Shown here piece by piece: positions 24,977-34,132 of a stretch of 64,000 bases of DNA; the stretch's first letter is position 1; the number at the start of each line of letters is the position of its first letter. The notes under the pieces were generated by a model. That model saw only the letters and a program-made list of their open reading frames with translations, made no database searches and was not told where the DNA came from. This DNA is from Rhodococcus qingshengii JCM 15477 (GTDB taxonomy: Bacteria; Actinomycetota; Actinomycetes; Mycobacteriales; Mycobacteriaceae), in NCBI RefSeq assembly GCF_023221595.1, contig NZ_CP096563.1:1780501-1844500 (forward strand). The letters are read 5' to 3'. Both the position numbers and the translations under genes were made by a program.

Positions 24977-25621
24977 ATGAGCGAACAAACCGCAGACGGC
25001 ACGGAGATCGTCACAGACGGTGAGAAGCGGGGCGGATTTCCACGGTTCCGGCACACTCCCGCAGGTCCGGACTTCGGCCGCTTCGTCGAAGCGATGCGCA
25101 GGTTGCAGGACCTTGCCGTCTCGACCAATGTTCCCGACGACGTACTCGCAGACATCGCTACGCAAGCCGAGGAGCTTGCCGATCGGTTGACTCCGTACGA
25201 GGTCCCGGAAGGCAAGTCGCCCGCGGGCTCGAACATCCAACTGCCCGGACGCGGCAGCCTCCTCATGCTCCCGTGGATGGTCGAGAAGTTCGACACCGAA
25301 GGAGTCCGCAGTACCGGCGTCTTCCGTCGCTACCACCTGGGCGGCAACGGCGCCGCTCACGGCGGTGTCCTGCCCTTGCTGTTCGACGACGTCTTCGGGA
25401 TGACGGTCCACGCGGGTGGCCGTCCGATCTCCCGCACCGGCTACCTCCACATCAATTACCGCGCGATCACTCCGCTCAATCAACAACTGGTGATCGAGGG
25501 GCAGGTGGATCGGGTCGAGGGTCGCAAGACTTTTGTCAGCGCGCGCCTGACCGATCTCGACGGCAAGCTCCTCGCCGACGGTGAGGCGCTCATGATCGAA
25601 CTGCTTCCGGGACAGCCCTGA
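24977..25621 (+). CDS. Hotdog-fold PaaI-type thioesterase, candidate DHNA-CoA hydrolase
   Basis: 214 residues. The hotdog domain occupies about 80-205, with GGNGAAHGGVLPLLFDDVFG (helix with the catalytic acidic residue) and YLHINYRAITPLNQQLVIEG. The N-terminal 80 residues are extra compared with plain PaaI. It ends one base before the ATG of menC, and menB is divergent next door. The pathway needs a thioesterase between MenB and MenA, and no other candidate is seen in the window, so MenI function is a reasonable inference. A general acyl-CoA thioesterase remains possible. Confidence 0.8.
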   Translation: MSEQTADGTEIVTDGEKRGGFPRFRHTPAGPDFGRFVEAMRRLQDLAVSTNVPDDVLADIATQAEELADRLTPYEVPEGKSPAGSNIQLPGRGSLLMLPWMVEKFDTEGVRSTGVFRRYHLGGNGAAHGGVLPLLFDDVFGMTVHAGGRPISRTGYLHINYRAITPLNQQLVIEGQVDRVEGRKTFVSARLTDLDGKLLADGEALMIELLPGQP

Positions 25622-25622
25622 C

Positions 25623-26618
25623 ATGTTCCCCTCGTTCGACGATCTGATCGCGGACGCCGTGGTTCTCGCGCTGCCGATGCGAGTTCGCTTTCGCGGCATC
25701 ACGACTCGTGAGGCCCTGCTCGTTCGCGGCCCGGCCGGGTGGGGAGAATTCGCCCCGTTCGTCGAGTACGACGACGAAGAGGCGTCGCAGTGGCTGCTCG
25801 CGGGTATCGAAGCGGCGTGGCTGGGTCCGCCGCCTGCGCTTCGTGACGCAGTTCCCGTCAACGCGACCGTGCCGGCGATCGACGCGTCTGCCGTTCCGGA
25901 ATTGCTGGAGCGCTTCCCCGGGGCCCGGACCGCCAAGGTCAAGGTCGCCGAGAAGGGACAGTCGCTGGCGCAGGACGTCGCCCGGGTGAACGAGGTGCGT
26001 CGGCACATCCCGAACGTGCGCGTCGACGCCAACGGCGGGTGGAGCGTGGACGAGGCGATCACGGCCTTGCGAGCGATCACCGATGACGGTGAACTCGAAT
26101 ACGCCGAGCAGCCTTGTGCAAGCGTCGAGGAACTGGTCAGGGTCCGCGCCGCGGGGACCGGTGTGCGGATCGCTGCCGACGAGAGCATTCGCCGTGCCGA
26201 GGACCCGCTGCGCGTCGTACGAGCGGGGGGAGCGGACGTCGCCGTCGTGAAGGTGCCGCCGCTGGGCGGAATGCGTGCTGTGGTGGCGCTGTCGGCGCAG
26301 CTGGCGGACTACGGGGTGCCGGTGGTGGTCTCGAGCGCTCTGGACACGGCTGTGGGGATGTCCGCGGGACTGGCGGCCGCGGCAGCCTTGCCCACCCTTC
26401 CGTTTGCCTGCGGACTCGGTACCGGCGGCCTGTTCGTCCGGGATGTCGCGGTCACCGGGGCAGCTGTCGACGGTGCTTTGTCGGTGGGTGCCGTCGAGCC
26501 TGATCCGGTTCTGCTCGAGACGCTGGCCGCGCCCGCGGACCGGCGCGACTGGTGGTTGGAGAGGGCTCGGCGCTGCCATCGGATACTCGGCAGTAGGGAC
26601 CAGCCGAATTTCGTATAG
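25623..26618 (+). CDS. menC: o-Succinylbenzoate synthase MenC
   Basis: 331 residues, enolase superfamily. MenC dehydrates SHCHC to o-succinylbenzoate. The catalytic set can be followed: KxK in AKVKVAEKG, Asp in VRVDANGGWS, Glu in LEYAEQPC, Asp in RIAADESIRR and the second-side Lys in AVVKVPPLGG. Starts one base after the thioesterase stop, so the two are translationally linked. Length is normal for actinobacterial MenC. Confidence 0.96.
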   Translation: MFPSFDDLIADAVVLALPMRVRFRGITTREALLVRGPAGWGEFAPFVEYDDEEASQWLLAGIEAAWLGPPPALRDAVPVNATVPAIDASAVPELLERFPGARTAKVKVAEKGQSLAQDVARVNEVRRHIPNVRVDANGGWSVDEAITALRAITDDGELEYAEQPCASVEELVRVRAAGTGVRIAADESIRRAEDPLRVVRAGGADVAVVKVPPLGGMRAVVALSAQLADYGVPVVVSSALDTAVGMSAGLAAAAALPTLPFACGLGTGGLFVRDVAVTGAAVDGALSVGAVEPDPVLLETLAAPADRRDWWLERARRCHRILGSRDQPNFV

Positions 26619-26666
26619 TCTCGGGCGCGACCTGATGAACATCAGTGAAGAATGAAGGGATCGAAA

Positions 26667-27113
26667 GTGGTTGCAGCTCTGAACGAAACCCTGCTCGAGG
26701 AATCACGGGTTCCCGCGGTCGTCGCGGACGTGCAGACCTTGATCGACGCAGAGGTTTCGGATAAGTCGGGGGCCTCAGGGCTGGCTCTCAAGGGTGGCTA
26801 CGGCGCGGTCAAGAAGGTGAGCCCGTCCATCGTGCCGGACGCCGTCACCGCGCTTCTGCCGGCTTTCGTGGCAAAGCTCGAGCCGTACTGGCAGGAATTC
26901 TCGGCTTCCGGCGAAGGCAGCTTCGCCGATTTCATCAGCGCCCGCGGTGACGCGGTTGCCGATTCCCTCCTCGAGGTGACGGACGAGCGTATCGAGGGCA
27001 GCGACAAGGCCGTCGTCAAGTCGATGTACTCGAAGCTGCGCGGTTCGGCGAAGAAGCATGTGACTGCAGCTCTGCCGCGTCTGGGCGATGTGATCCAGAA
27101 GCACGCTGCATAA
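26667..27113 (+). CDS. DUF6918-like helical protein
   Basis: 148 residues, predicted mostly helical and soluble; no catalytic motif stands out. Starts VVAALNETLLEESRVPAVVA, a pattern I associate with the actinobacterial DUF6918 family. GTG 26667 is preferred to ATG 26652, which overlaps the AAGGGA that would be its ribosome site. TATAGT at 26613-26618, over the menC stop, could be its -10. A strong terminator follows, so it is probably monocistronic. Function unknown. Confidence 0.7.
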   Translation: MVAALNETLLEESRVPAVVADVQTLIDAEVSDKSGASGLALKGGYGAVKKVSPSIVPDAVTALLPAFVAKLEPYWQEFSASGEGSFADFISARGDAVADSLLEVTDERIEGSDKAVVKSMYSKLRGSAKKHVTAALPRLGDVIQKHAA

Positions 27114-27121
27114 GCGAACGT

Positions 27122-27168
27122 AAAACGACGAGTGGCCCGGGAGTTTCTCTCGGGCCACTCGTCGTTTT
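27122..27168. terminator. Bidirectional intrinsic terminator
   Basis: AAAACGACGAGTGGCCCG (27122-27139) pairs perfectly with CGGGCCACTCGTCGTTTT (27151-27168), with an 11-base loop. The arms supply a U-tract in both directions, ending the DUF6918 gene on the plus strand and the siderophore-interacting gene on the minus strand. Confidence 0.9.
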
Positions 27169-27179
27169 CGGTGCGTTTG

Positions 27180-28007
27180 TCAGTGAGCCGAATGTCCGTG
27201 GCGCCAGAAGCCGGTGAAGGTGATGTCGGTTTTGGCGAACTTCCGGTCGTTCACGAGGTGCCGACGCAGCCCGGTGGTGAGTGCCTGTTCGCCGGCGACA
27301 AAGGTGTACGACGGCCCCTCGGGCAGTTCGGCGGCGCGGACGGTCTCGAGGGTCAGAACACCCGGCGTCGCGTGTTCGTCCTCGCGAACGAGCCAATGCA
27401 CGTTGACGTTCGCCAACTCCGGAATGTCTTGCTTGTCTTCGATGTTCGGAATCTCGACGAAGACCTCGGCACGCAGGTCTGCGGGCGCGGATTCCAGAAT
27501 GCCGATGATCGCGGGAAGTGCACTCTCGTCGCCGACGAGCAGTTGCCACTTGGCCTCGGGTGTGGGGTTGTAGATGCAGCCTTCGTCCAAGAGGGCGACC
27601 TCGTCGCCGGCCGACGCGGTGTCCGCCCACGCGGATGCCGGGCCGATGTCGCCGTGATAAGCGAAGTCGATGTCGATCTCCGTGGTCTCGCCGAAGAGAC
27701 CGGATCCGGCAGCACGGTAGGCGCGAATCGTGTAGTTGCGCACGACGGGTCGCGTGTCCTTGGACATCAACAGGTACTGCGCATACCAGAGATTGCTGGC
27801 CGCGCTCGGCAACCGGAGTTCACTCTGGCTGACCTGCGGGATGAACATGCGGAACCACTGATCGGCACCCATCGGAGCGATGGTGGACAGCTCTTCGCCG
27901 GCAATGGTCACCCGGATGAAGCTGGGGCTGATTCGTTTGTTCGCCACGACCTGCGCCGACACGATGCTGCGTGAGGCCGGTTTCACGAACTTGGCGCGCT
28001 TGGCCAT
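27180..28007 (-). CDS. Siderophore-interacting FAD-dependent protein
   Basis: 275 residues. The N-terminal FAD-binding barrel includes RNYTIRAYR (the RxYTxR motif) at about 90-98, and the C-terminal NAD(P)H domain includes LLVGDESALPAIIGIL and YTFVAGEQALTTGLRRHL. Proteins of this type (ViuB/SIP family) reduce ferric siderophores to release iron in the cytoplasm. A DtxR/IdeR-like box lies 39 bp upstream of the start, which fits iron repression. The next gene on the same strand is a flavin reductase, 58 bp upstream. Confidence 0.9.
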   Translation of the reverse strand: MAKRAKFVKPASRSIVSAQVVANKRISPSFIRVTIAGEELSTIAPMGADQWFRMFIPQVSQSELRLPSAASNLWYAQYLLMSKDTRPVVRNYTIRAYRAAGSGLFGETTEIDIDFAYHGDIGPASAWADTASAGDEVALLDEGCIYNPTPEAKWQLLVGDESALPAIIGILESAPADLRAEVFVEIPNIEDKQDIPELANVNVHWLVREDEHATPGVLTLETVRAAELPEGPSYTFVAGEQALTTGLRRHLVNDRKFAKTDITFTGFWRHGHSAH

Positions 28008-28045
28008 GACTGGTTGCTCCCTGATTATCTGTTCCTCGTACCTAA

Positions 28046-28064
28046 TCAGGTAACCCTAACCTGA
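28046..28064. promoter_or_regulatory. IdeR/DtxR-like iron box
   Basis: TCAGGTAACCCTAACCTGA reads on the minus strand as TCAGGTTAGGGTTACCTGA, which agrees at 15 of 19 positions with the IdeR consensus TTAGGTTAGGCTAACCTAA. It lies between the flavin reductase stop and the siderophore-interacting gene start, so it most likely controls the latter. Confidence 0.75.
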
Positions 28065-28065
28065 T

Positions 28066-28668
28066 TTACGGTCGCTGTGGAGTGGTGGGTCTGTCCTTTT
28101 CGACGACTTCGGGAGGAAGACCCCACTGCGCTCGGCCAAGTCGGCTCATCGGTGCGATTGCCGCGAAGTCCGGTAGGCCGTCGTCGGCGACAGCCTCGGG
28201 ACGTACTGCGACCGCCACCACATTTCCCATCACGACAAATGAATTGCCGACCTCGATGACCTGGTGGAGCGTGCATTCGATGGCGATCGGGGAGTCGGCG
28301 ACCCGTACGGGGCGAACCCGCTCGCTCGGCTCGCTACGGATGTTCAACTCGAGAAACTCGTCGGCCTCGGCGTCGTAGAAGGCGGAACTCTGGTTCACCA
28401 CGTCGGCAAGCCTGGCAGTCGCCAGGTTGATCACGAATTCGCCGGTCGCTTCGATGTTGCGCAGACTGTCCTTGCGTCCGACCGACGTGAACTGCACGAT
28501 CGGCGGCGCCGAACTTGCCACGGTGAAAAAGCTGTACGGAGCCAGATTGCCGACGCCGTCCGCCGACAGGGTGGACACCCAGGCAATCGGCCGGGGGACC
28601 ACCGAAGCGGTGAGTAACTGATAGAACCGGCGGGGTTCGAGCTCGGCTGGATCGAAGAGTGTGCGCAC
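28066..28668 (-). CDS. Flavin reductase family protein (FMN-binding split barrel)
   Basis: 200 residues. FMN-binding split-barrel features: [20 protein letters not shown] at 12-31, [36 protein letters not shown] and [17 protein letters not shown]. These enzymes bind FMN and often reduce flavin for a partner. The start is placed at GTG 28668 (a GTG at 28674 is also possible); the very long frame beyond it runs through menD. The TATTAT-like GCATTATG just upstream could be a -10 for a leaderless message. Possibly linked to ferric reduction by the next gene. Confidence 0.8.
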   Translation of the reverse strand: MRTLFDPAELEPRRFYQLLTASVVPRPIAWVSTLSADGVGNLAPYSFFTVASSAPPIVQFTSVGRKDSLRNIEATGEFVINLATARLADVVNQSSAFYDAEADEFLELNIRSEPSERVRPVRVADSPIAIECTLHQVIEVGNSFVVMGNVVAVAVRPEAVADDGLPDFAAIAPMSRLGRAQWGLPPEVVEKDRPTTPQRP

Positions 28669-28736
28669 CCACACATAATGCCGCTGTCCCCGCCCCTGGG
28701 CATGCTTGCGCCCGAACATCTGACACTCTTGAAGGC

Positions 28737-30350
28737 GTGAATCCGTCCACTGCACAAGCCACAGCCGTCGTCGACGAACTGGTTCGTGGTGGCGTGCGTG
28801 AAGTCGTGCTGTGTCCAGGCTCTCGCAACGCGCCCCTCGCATTCGCCCTCCAGGCCGCCGACCTCGACGGCCGGTTGCGTCTGCACATGCGGATCGACGA
28901 GCGGACAGCAGGCTTTCTGGCACTCGGACTGGCAATCGCCGGGAAACGACCGGTCCCCATCGTGATGACTTCCGGGACCGCCGTCGCGAATCTCGGACCT
29001 GCTGTCCTCGAGGCCAACTACGCGCGAGTGCCGCTGGTGGTCCTGAGCGCCAACCGGCCGTACGAGATGCTCGGCACCGGCGCCAACCAGACCGTCGAGC
29101 AACTCGGGCTCTTCGGCAGTCAAGTCCGCGCAACCATCAGCCTGGGCCTGGCGGAGGACGATTCGACGCAGAACAGCCAGTGGCGCTCGGCGGTATGCCG
29201 GGTCCTCGCCGCTGCCCGCGGAACCCGATCCGGAAATGCGGGTCCGGTGCATTTCGACATTCCACTTCGTGAGCCGCTGGTGCCGGACGTGCACGTGCAG
29301 GGACCGGTCCCGGAGGGCCGTCCCGGCGGTGCGGCCTGGACCACCACCCAGAATGCGACGCTCGACGTTCCCGTCGATCTGGATCTCACCGCAGATACGG
29401 TGGTCATTTCCGGACACGGCAGCGCACTTCGGCCTGAGCTGGCCGGCCTGCCGACCGTGGCCGAGCCGACGGCTCCGATGCACGGGATCGCACTGCATCC
29501 ACTCGCGCTATCGCAACTCAAGCCCAAGCAGGCGATCATCACCGGCCGCCCGACGTTGCATCGTCAGGTCTCGAAGGTGCTGGCCGACCCGGGCGTCGAC
29601 GTCTACGCGCTGACTACCGGGCCGCGCTGGCCGGACGTATCCGGCAACGTACTCGCCACCGGAACCAGAGCAGTGGTCACCGGGACTCCCGATCCCGCCT
29701 GGATCGCTCGATGCGCCGCGCTGACCGAACACGCCGAAACTGCCGTCCGCAAGCAACTCGACGCCCACCCCAAGGCCACCGGCCTGCACGTGGCCGCTGC
29801 TGTGATGGATGCTCTCGCGGACGGCGACCAGCTTCTGCTCGGCGCATCCAACCCTGTTCGCGACGCGGCACTCGTGAGCTACCCCAAGCCCGCCGTGCGG
29901 GTGCTGTCGAATCGTGGCGTCGCAGGTATCGACGGCACCGTCTCGGCGGCGGTCGGTGCTGCGTTGGCGTACGACGGTGGCCGGACCGTCGCTCTCATGG
30001 GCGACCTGACCTTCCTGCACGACGCTTCCGGGCTGCTGATCGGGACCGGTGAGCCGAGGCCGAGCGACCTCACCATCGTCGTCGCCAACGACGACGGCGG
30101 CGGTATCTTCGAGCTCCTCGAACAAGGCGACCCGCAGTACGCCGGCGTCTTCGAGCGAGTGTTCGGAACACCACACGGCATGGACCTCGCTGCGCTGTGC
30201 GCGGCCTACCGCGTGCCGCACGCAGCGGTCACCGTCGACGCCCTGGCAACGACGCTGGCGCAACCGGCCAACGGCATTCGTGTGCTCGAGGTCGCGACGG
30301 ATCGCAGTGGGCTGCGCGAACTCCACGCTTCCGTGCGGGCACAGCTGTGA
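28737..30350 (+). CDS. menD: 2-Succinyl-5-enolpyruvyl-6-hydroxy-3-cyclohexene-1-carboxylate synthase MenD
   Basis: 537 residues, ThDP-dependent. MenD condenses 2-oxoglutarate-derived succinic semialdehyde with isochorismate, the committed menaquinone step. Visible: [13 protein letters not shown] near residue 22, the ThDP-activating glutamate in [11 protein letters not shown], and the ThDP/Mg site [12 protein letters not shown] ... [11 protein letters not shown] near 420-460. GTG 28737 is the start; upstream open frame lacks similarity. The stop overlaps the next gene by GTGA. Divergent from the flavin reductase. Confidence 0.96.
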   Translation: MNPSTAQATAVVDELVRGGVREVVLCPGSRNAPLAFALQAADLDGRLRLHMRIDERTAGFLALGLAIAGKRPVPIVMTSGTAVANLGPAVLEANYARVPLVVLSANRPYEMLGTGANQTVEQLGLFGSQVRATISLGLAEDDSTQNSQWRSAVCRVLAAARGTRSGNAGPVHFDIPLREPLVPDVHVQGPVPEGRPGGAAWTTTQNATLDVPVDLDLTADTVVISGHGSALRPELAGLPTVAEPTAPMHGIALHPLALSQLKPKQAIITGRPTLHRQVSKVLADPGVDVYALTTGPRWPDVSGNVLATGTRAVVTGTPDPAWIARCAALTEHAETAVRKQLDAHPKATGLHVAAAVMDALADGDQLLLGASNPVRDAALVSYPKPAVRVLSNRGVAGIDGTVSAAVGAALAYDGGRTVALMGDLTFLHDASGLLIGTGEPRPSDLTIVVANDDGGGIFELLEQGDPQYAGVFERVFGTPHGMDLAALCAAYRVPHAAVTVDALATTLAQPANGIRVLEVATDRSGLRELHASVRAQL

Positions 30351-30790
30351 CGCAAACGGTTCTGCGTCGTCTCCGCATCGGCGTACTGGTGGTTGCGGTC
30401 GGCATTTCCGTGCTCGCGGTGATCCTGGTTCTCGGTGCCTGGCGCAACGATCGGACCATCGAATCGAACATGGGGACCGCAACTGCCGAGGTGCTCTCGG
30501 CAGGCTCGCTACGTTCGGCGATCAGCTTCGTGACACCGGACGGCGCCAACCACAACCCTGAACTCGGCGTGCTCTACCCCACCAATCTGACTGTGGGACA
30601 ACGCATCGAGGTGGAGTACTCCAAAGCCGACCCTGATTTGGTCCGGGTAGCGGGACGCAACGCGACGGTGGCGCTGATCCCGGCAGGATCGGTGATCGTC
30701 GTGACGTGGCTCCTGGCTGGACCGTCGATCTGGTACCTGCGTAAGCGGGAAGCGCAGGCGGCAAGTTCGGCGCCGGTCGCCTCGAGTTAG
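30347..30790 (+). CDS. DUF3592-type membrane protein (Rv0556-like)
   Basis: 147 residues. One helix at about 12-32, an extracytoplasmic DUF3592-like beta domain ([30 protein letters not shown]), and a second helix at about 105-127. The start codon overlaps the menD stop (GTGA), and the order menD, this gene, glycosyltransferase, menG is the same in mycobacteria. Role unknown. Confidence 0.75.
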   Translation: MTQTVLRRLRIGVLVVAVGISVLAVILVLGAWRNDRTIESNMGTATAEVLSAGSLRSAISFVTPDGANHNPELGVLYPTNLTVGQRIEVEYSKADPDLVRVAGRNATVALIPAGSVIVVTWLLAGPSIWYLRKREAQAASSAPVASS

Positions 30791-30858
30791 TTCGCGCTTC
30801 GCCCGAACTTCACACGAACATGACGTGGACTTTTCCTGGCCCTGTCACCGTTCTCGGT

Positions 30859-32004
30859 GTGAGAGTAGCCATCGTTGCGGAGTCATTCCTGCCCAACATG
30901 AACGGCGTCACCAACTCGGTACTACGCGTGCTCGAACACCTCGATCGCACTGGCCACGACGCCATGGTCATTGCGCCGGACACTGTCGGATCCGACACCT
31001 CTGCCGCCACCGAACACGAAGGCGTTCAGGTGGTTCGGGTGCCAGCCGTCATGGTGCCCAAAGTCAGTTCACTTCCCGTCGGCCTGCCGCAACCACGATT
31101 GACCACGGCCGTGCGGACCTTCGCGCCCGACGTCGTCCATCTGGCGTCACCGTTCCTGCTCGGCGCCGGGGGAGTGGCCGTCGCGAAGCGGCTCGGGATC
31201 CCGACCGTCGCGGTCTACCAGACCGACGTCGCCGGATTTGCCGAAAGCTACGGTCTCGGCGTCACCAGTCGCGCCGCATGGGCGTGGACCCGTCGAATCC
31301 ACAAGAGCTGCAACAGGACACTCGCGCCCTCCACGTCGGCAGTCGACGCCCTCGAAGAGCACGGCATTCCGCGCGTGCACCGATGGGCCCGCGGCGTCGA
31401 CGCACAACGATTCGCGCCTTCGCGTCGTAGTTCGGCGTTGCGGCAGTCCTGGATCGGTGACAGCGACCGGTTGGTGGTCGGCTTCGTCGGTCGCCTCGCG
31501 CCCGAAAAGCACGTCGAACGATTGGCGGCCCTGGCCGGCGATCCCAGTGTGCAGATCGTCGTCGTCGGAGACGGCCCGGACCGCGAGAACCTACGACGAC
31601 TGATGCCGGACGCGATCTTCACCGGACAACTCGGCGGTACCGCGCTGGCCGACGCCTATGCGAGCCTGGACGTATTCGTTCACCCCGGCGAGCACGAGAC
31701 CTTCTGCCAGGCGGTCCAGGAAGCCCTCGCGAGCGGTGTGCCTGTCGTCGGACCGGACGCCGGCGGACCGCGTGACCTGATCTCGCATTGCCGCAACGGC
31801 TACCTCCTGCCGACGGACAGGTTCACCGAACTCCTGCCAAGCGCCGTGGACGCACTTCGTCAGCGTGATCTGCGGGTGCAGTTCGGCTCCGCGGCGAGGC
31901 GCTCGGTGCTGCACCGGACCTGGCCGGCAATCTGCGAAGAGTTGCTCCGTCACTACGAGGACGTGCAGGGCCTCGGGCGGCGAACGGGTGCCAGAGCAGC
32001 CTGA
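30859..32004 (+). CDS. mgtA: GT4 glycosyltransferase, MgtA/PimB-like mannosyltransferase
   Basis: 381 residues, GT-B fold. N-terminal motif [19 protein letters not shown], a nucleotide-sugar segment [15 protein letters not shown] near residue 210, and the GT4 EX7E motif within [18 protein letters not shown]. The mycobacterial counterpart Rv0557 (MgtA, earlier PimB) mannosylates a glucuronosyl diacylglycerol used for a lipomannan-like lipid, so the same is likely here but unproven. GTG 30859 is preferred to ATG 30820, as conserved sequence starts exactly there. Confidence 0.85.
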   Translation: MRVAIVAESFLPNMNGVTNSVLRVLEHLDRTGHDAMVIAPDTVGSDTSAATEHEGVQVVRVPAVMVPKVSSLPVGLPQPRLTTAVRTFAPDVVHLASPFLLGAGGVAVAKRLGIPTVAVYQTDVAGFAESYGLGVTSRAAWAWTRRIHKSCNRTLAPSTSAVDALEEHGIPRVHRWARGVDAQRFAPSRRSSALRQSWIGDSDRLVVGFVGRLAPEKHVERLAALAGDPSVQIVVVGDGPDRENLRRLMPDAIFTGQLGGTALADAYASLDVFVHPGEHETFCQAVQEALASGVPVVGPDAGGPRDLISHCRNGYLLPTDRFTELLPSAVDALRQRDLRVQFGSAARRSVLHRTWPAICEELLRHYEDVQGLGRRTGARAA

Positions 32005-32041
32005 ACGCCCTCCCTGCTCGAGGGTTGGTAGCGTTTCGGGT

Positions 32042-32740
32042 GTGGCCACTACACACGGAACCCGAGCAACTCTCGAGAAGCAACCGCACGAAGTCGCGTC
32101 GATGTTCGACGACGTCGCGGAGCGATACGACCTCACCAACACCGTGCTGTCCTTCGGCCAGGACAAGGGTTGGCGCAAGGCCACCCGCGAAGCCCTCGAC
32201 CTCAAGCCGGGCGAGAAGGTACTCGACCTCGCCGCCGGAACCGGAGTCTCGACCGTCGAACTGGGGCGCTCCGGTGCCTGGTGCGTCGCCACCGACTTCT
32301 CCAAGGGCATGCTCAAGGCCGGAATCTCGCGCAAAGTTCCGATGGTCGCAGGTGACGCGATGTACCTGCCCTATGCCGACAACGTGTTCGACGCCGCGAC
32401 GATTTCCTTCGGCCTGCGCAACGTCTCCGACTTCGAAGCCGGACTGCGTGAGATCGCCCGCGTCACCAAGCCGGGCGGACGTCTCGTCGTCAGCGAGTTC
32501 TCGACGCCCGTTTTCGGGCCCTTCCGCACGGTCTACATGGAGTACCTGATGAAGGCGCTCCCGCAGGTCGCACGCACCGTCAGCAGCAACCCCGACGCCT
32601 ACGTCTACCTCGCCGAATCGATCCGTGCCTGGCCGACCCAGGAAGAGCTGGCCCGCAAGATCGAGGCTGCCGGGTGGAAGAACGTCAAGTGGCGCAACCT
32701 CACCGGCGGCATCGTGGCGCTGCATTACGCCACTGCCTGA
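32042..32740 (+). CDS. menG: Demethylmenaquinone methyltransferase MenG/UbiE
   Basis: 232 residues of class I SAM-dependent methyltransferase. Motif [12 protein letters not shown] (about 59-69), motif [19 protein letters not shown], and [15 protein letters not shown]. UbiE/MenG signatures [18 protein letters not shown] and the C-terminal [14 protein letters not shown] are present. It methylates demethylmenaquinone to menaquinone. GTG 32042 is chosen because the upstream frame lies inside the glycosyltransferase gene. A strong hairpin follows. Confidence 0.95.
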   Translation: MATTHGTRATLEKQPHEVASMFDDVAERYDLTNTVLSFGQDKGWRKATREALDLKPGEKVLDLAAGTGVSTVELGRSGAWCVATDFSKGMLKAGISRKVPMVAGDAMYLPYADNVFDAATISFGLRNVSDFEAGLREIARVTKPGGRLVVSEFSTPVFGPFRTVYMEYLMKALPQVARTVSSNPDAYVYLAESIRAWPTQEELARKIEAAGWKNVKWRNLTGGIVALHYATA

Positions 32741-32742
32741 AC

Positions 32743-32790
32743 TGCTGTGCGCCTTTATCAACCCCCGGCGGTTAATAAAGGCGCACAGCA
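32743..32790. terminator. Long hairpin between menG and menJ
   Basis: TGCTGTGCGCCTTTATCAAC (32743-32762) pairs with GTTAATAAAGGCGCACAGCA (32771-32790), 19 of 20 bp, with an 8-base loop. It lies between convergent genes. The core CTGTGCGCCTTT recurs in the hairpin near 36.27 kb. Confidence 0.85.
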
Positions 32791-32795
32791 CTTGC

Positions 32796-34064
32796 TCAAC
32801 CGAACAGCGGTCGGGAGTCGATCTTTCTCGACGCGGCCCCCGACGCACGCCATGCCCTCGCCGTCAGATCGGCGTCGGCGTCGGTGACGAGGTTCCCCAT
32901 CACCCGAACGGCGACCGTCATCAGTGCCCGTGAGCGCATCGCAATCGGGCCCGAGGCGGGCAGGAATTGCGGAACCGTCAGCAGGCCTGCGAGCCGGCGC
33001 GCGACCGAGAATGCCTGCCCGTAATGCTCCCGAAGCACGGTCGGCCACAGCTCCGTGAGGTCGTCGGCGCCGAGCTGTTCGACCACCAGACGTCCGCCTT
33101 CGAGGCCGTAGTCGATGCCCTCACCGTTGAGCGGGTTCACGCACGCTGCGGCGTCGCCGATCACGGCCCAGTTGCGTCCGGCGATGTTGGAAACTGCTCC
33201 ACCCATGGGTAGCAAAGCCGAAGCGACGGAATGTATTTCGCTGCTCCACTGCCACTCGCTTCGGCGCTGATCGGTGTAGAGGTCGAGCAAGGGTCGCAGG
33301 GCACCTGGAGCCGGGCGCTTGGACGTCGCCAGTGTCCCGACGCCGATGTTCACCTCGCCGGTGCCGAGCGGGAAGATCCAGCCGTACCCCGCCTGCAACG
33401 TGCCCTCGGTGTCCCGCAGTTCCAGATGCGAGGTGATCCACGGGTCGGCGCTGCGCGGCGTCGCGACATACGCGCGTGCCGCGACGCCGTACGCGGTGTC
33501 CCGGTGCCACTGCCGTCCCAGCTTCTTGCCGAGCGTCGAGCGAACGCCGTCGGCGATGATCAGCGTCCGGCAACGAAGAGTGCTGCGTCCCGAGGGGCCG
33601 GCGAGTACGACGGCGGCTACTCGATCACCGTCGAGTTCGACGTCGACGGCCTTGGTGCCCTCGACCATGACCGCGCCCGATTCGACGGCGCACCGGCGAA
33701 TGGCGTCGTCGAGTTCGGTCCGGGGGATGGCGCTGCCGATCGGCGGGAACGACGTCCCCGGCCACTCGAGTTCGAGTTCTTGTCCGAAGCCGGACAACCG
33801 TAGTCCCTTGTTCGTCGTGTGTGACCGAACCCACTCGCCGAGGCCGAGGAGATCCAGTTCGGCCACGGCGCGCGGAGTGAGTCCATCACCACAAGTCTTG
33901 TCTCGCGGGAAGACGGCAGCGTCCACCAGCACGACGTCTCGGCCGCTGCGGGCGGCCCACGCCGCGGCCGAAGAACCCGCGGGACCTGCGCCGATGACCA
34001 CAATGTCGGTTTCGTTCGGAAGCGAATCGACGACGGGGGACTGCTCTTCTACGGACACACTCAC
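32796..34064 (-). CDS. menJ: Menaquinone reductase MenJ (geranylgeranyl reductase family)
   Basis: 422 residues. FAD-binding Rossmann motif VIGAGPAGSSAAAWAARSG near 22-40, FPRDKTCGDGLTPRAV, and the second FAD motif WAVIGDAAACVNPLNGEGID near 290. The mycobacterial Rv0561c enzyme (MenJ) saturates one double bond of the menaquinone isoprenyl tail. The location next to menG and a polyprenyl diphosphate synthase supports the same role. Transcribed away from the synthase, 68 bp apart. Confidence 0.92.
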   Translation of the reverse strand: MSVSVEEQSPVVDSLPNETDIVVIGAGPAGSSAAAWAARSGRDVVLVDAAVFPRDKTCGDGLTPRAVAELDLLGLGEWVRSHTTNKGLRLSGFGQELELEWPGTSFPPIGSAIPRTELDDAIRRCAVESGAVMVEGTKAVDVELDGDRVAAVVLAGPSGRSTLRCRTLIIADGVRSTLGKKLGRQWHRDTAYGVAARAYVATPRSADPWITSHLELRDTEGTLQAGYGWIFPLGTGEVNIGVGTLATSKRPAPGALRPLLDLYTDQRRSEWQWSSEIHSVASALLPMGGAVSNIAGRNWAVIGDAAACVNPLNGEGIDYGLEGGRLVVEQLGADDLTELWPTVLREHYGQAFSVARRLAGLLTVPQFLPASGPIAMRSRALMTVAVRVMGNLVTDADADLTARAWRASGAASRKIDSRPLFG

Positions 34065-34132
34065 ATCTTCCCAGGCTCGCGATCGCCACCGTGGCGAGGC
34101 CGTCCCGAGTGCGAACCGCTAGGTTCACTACC

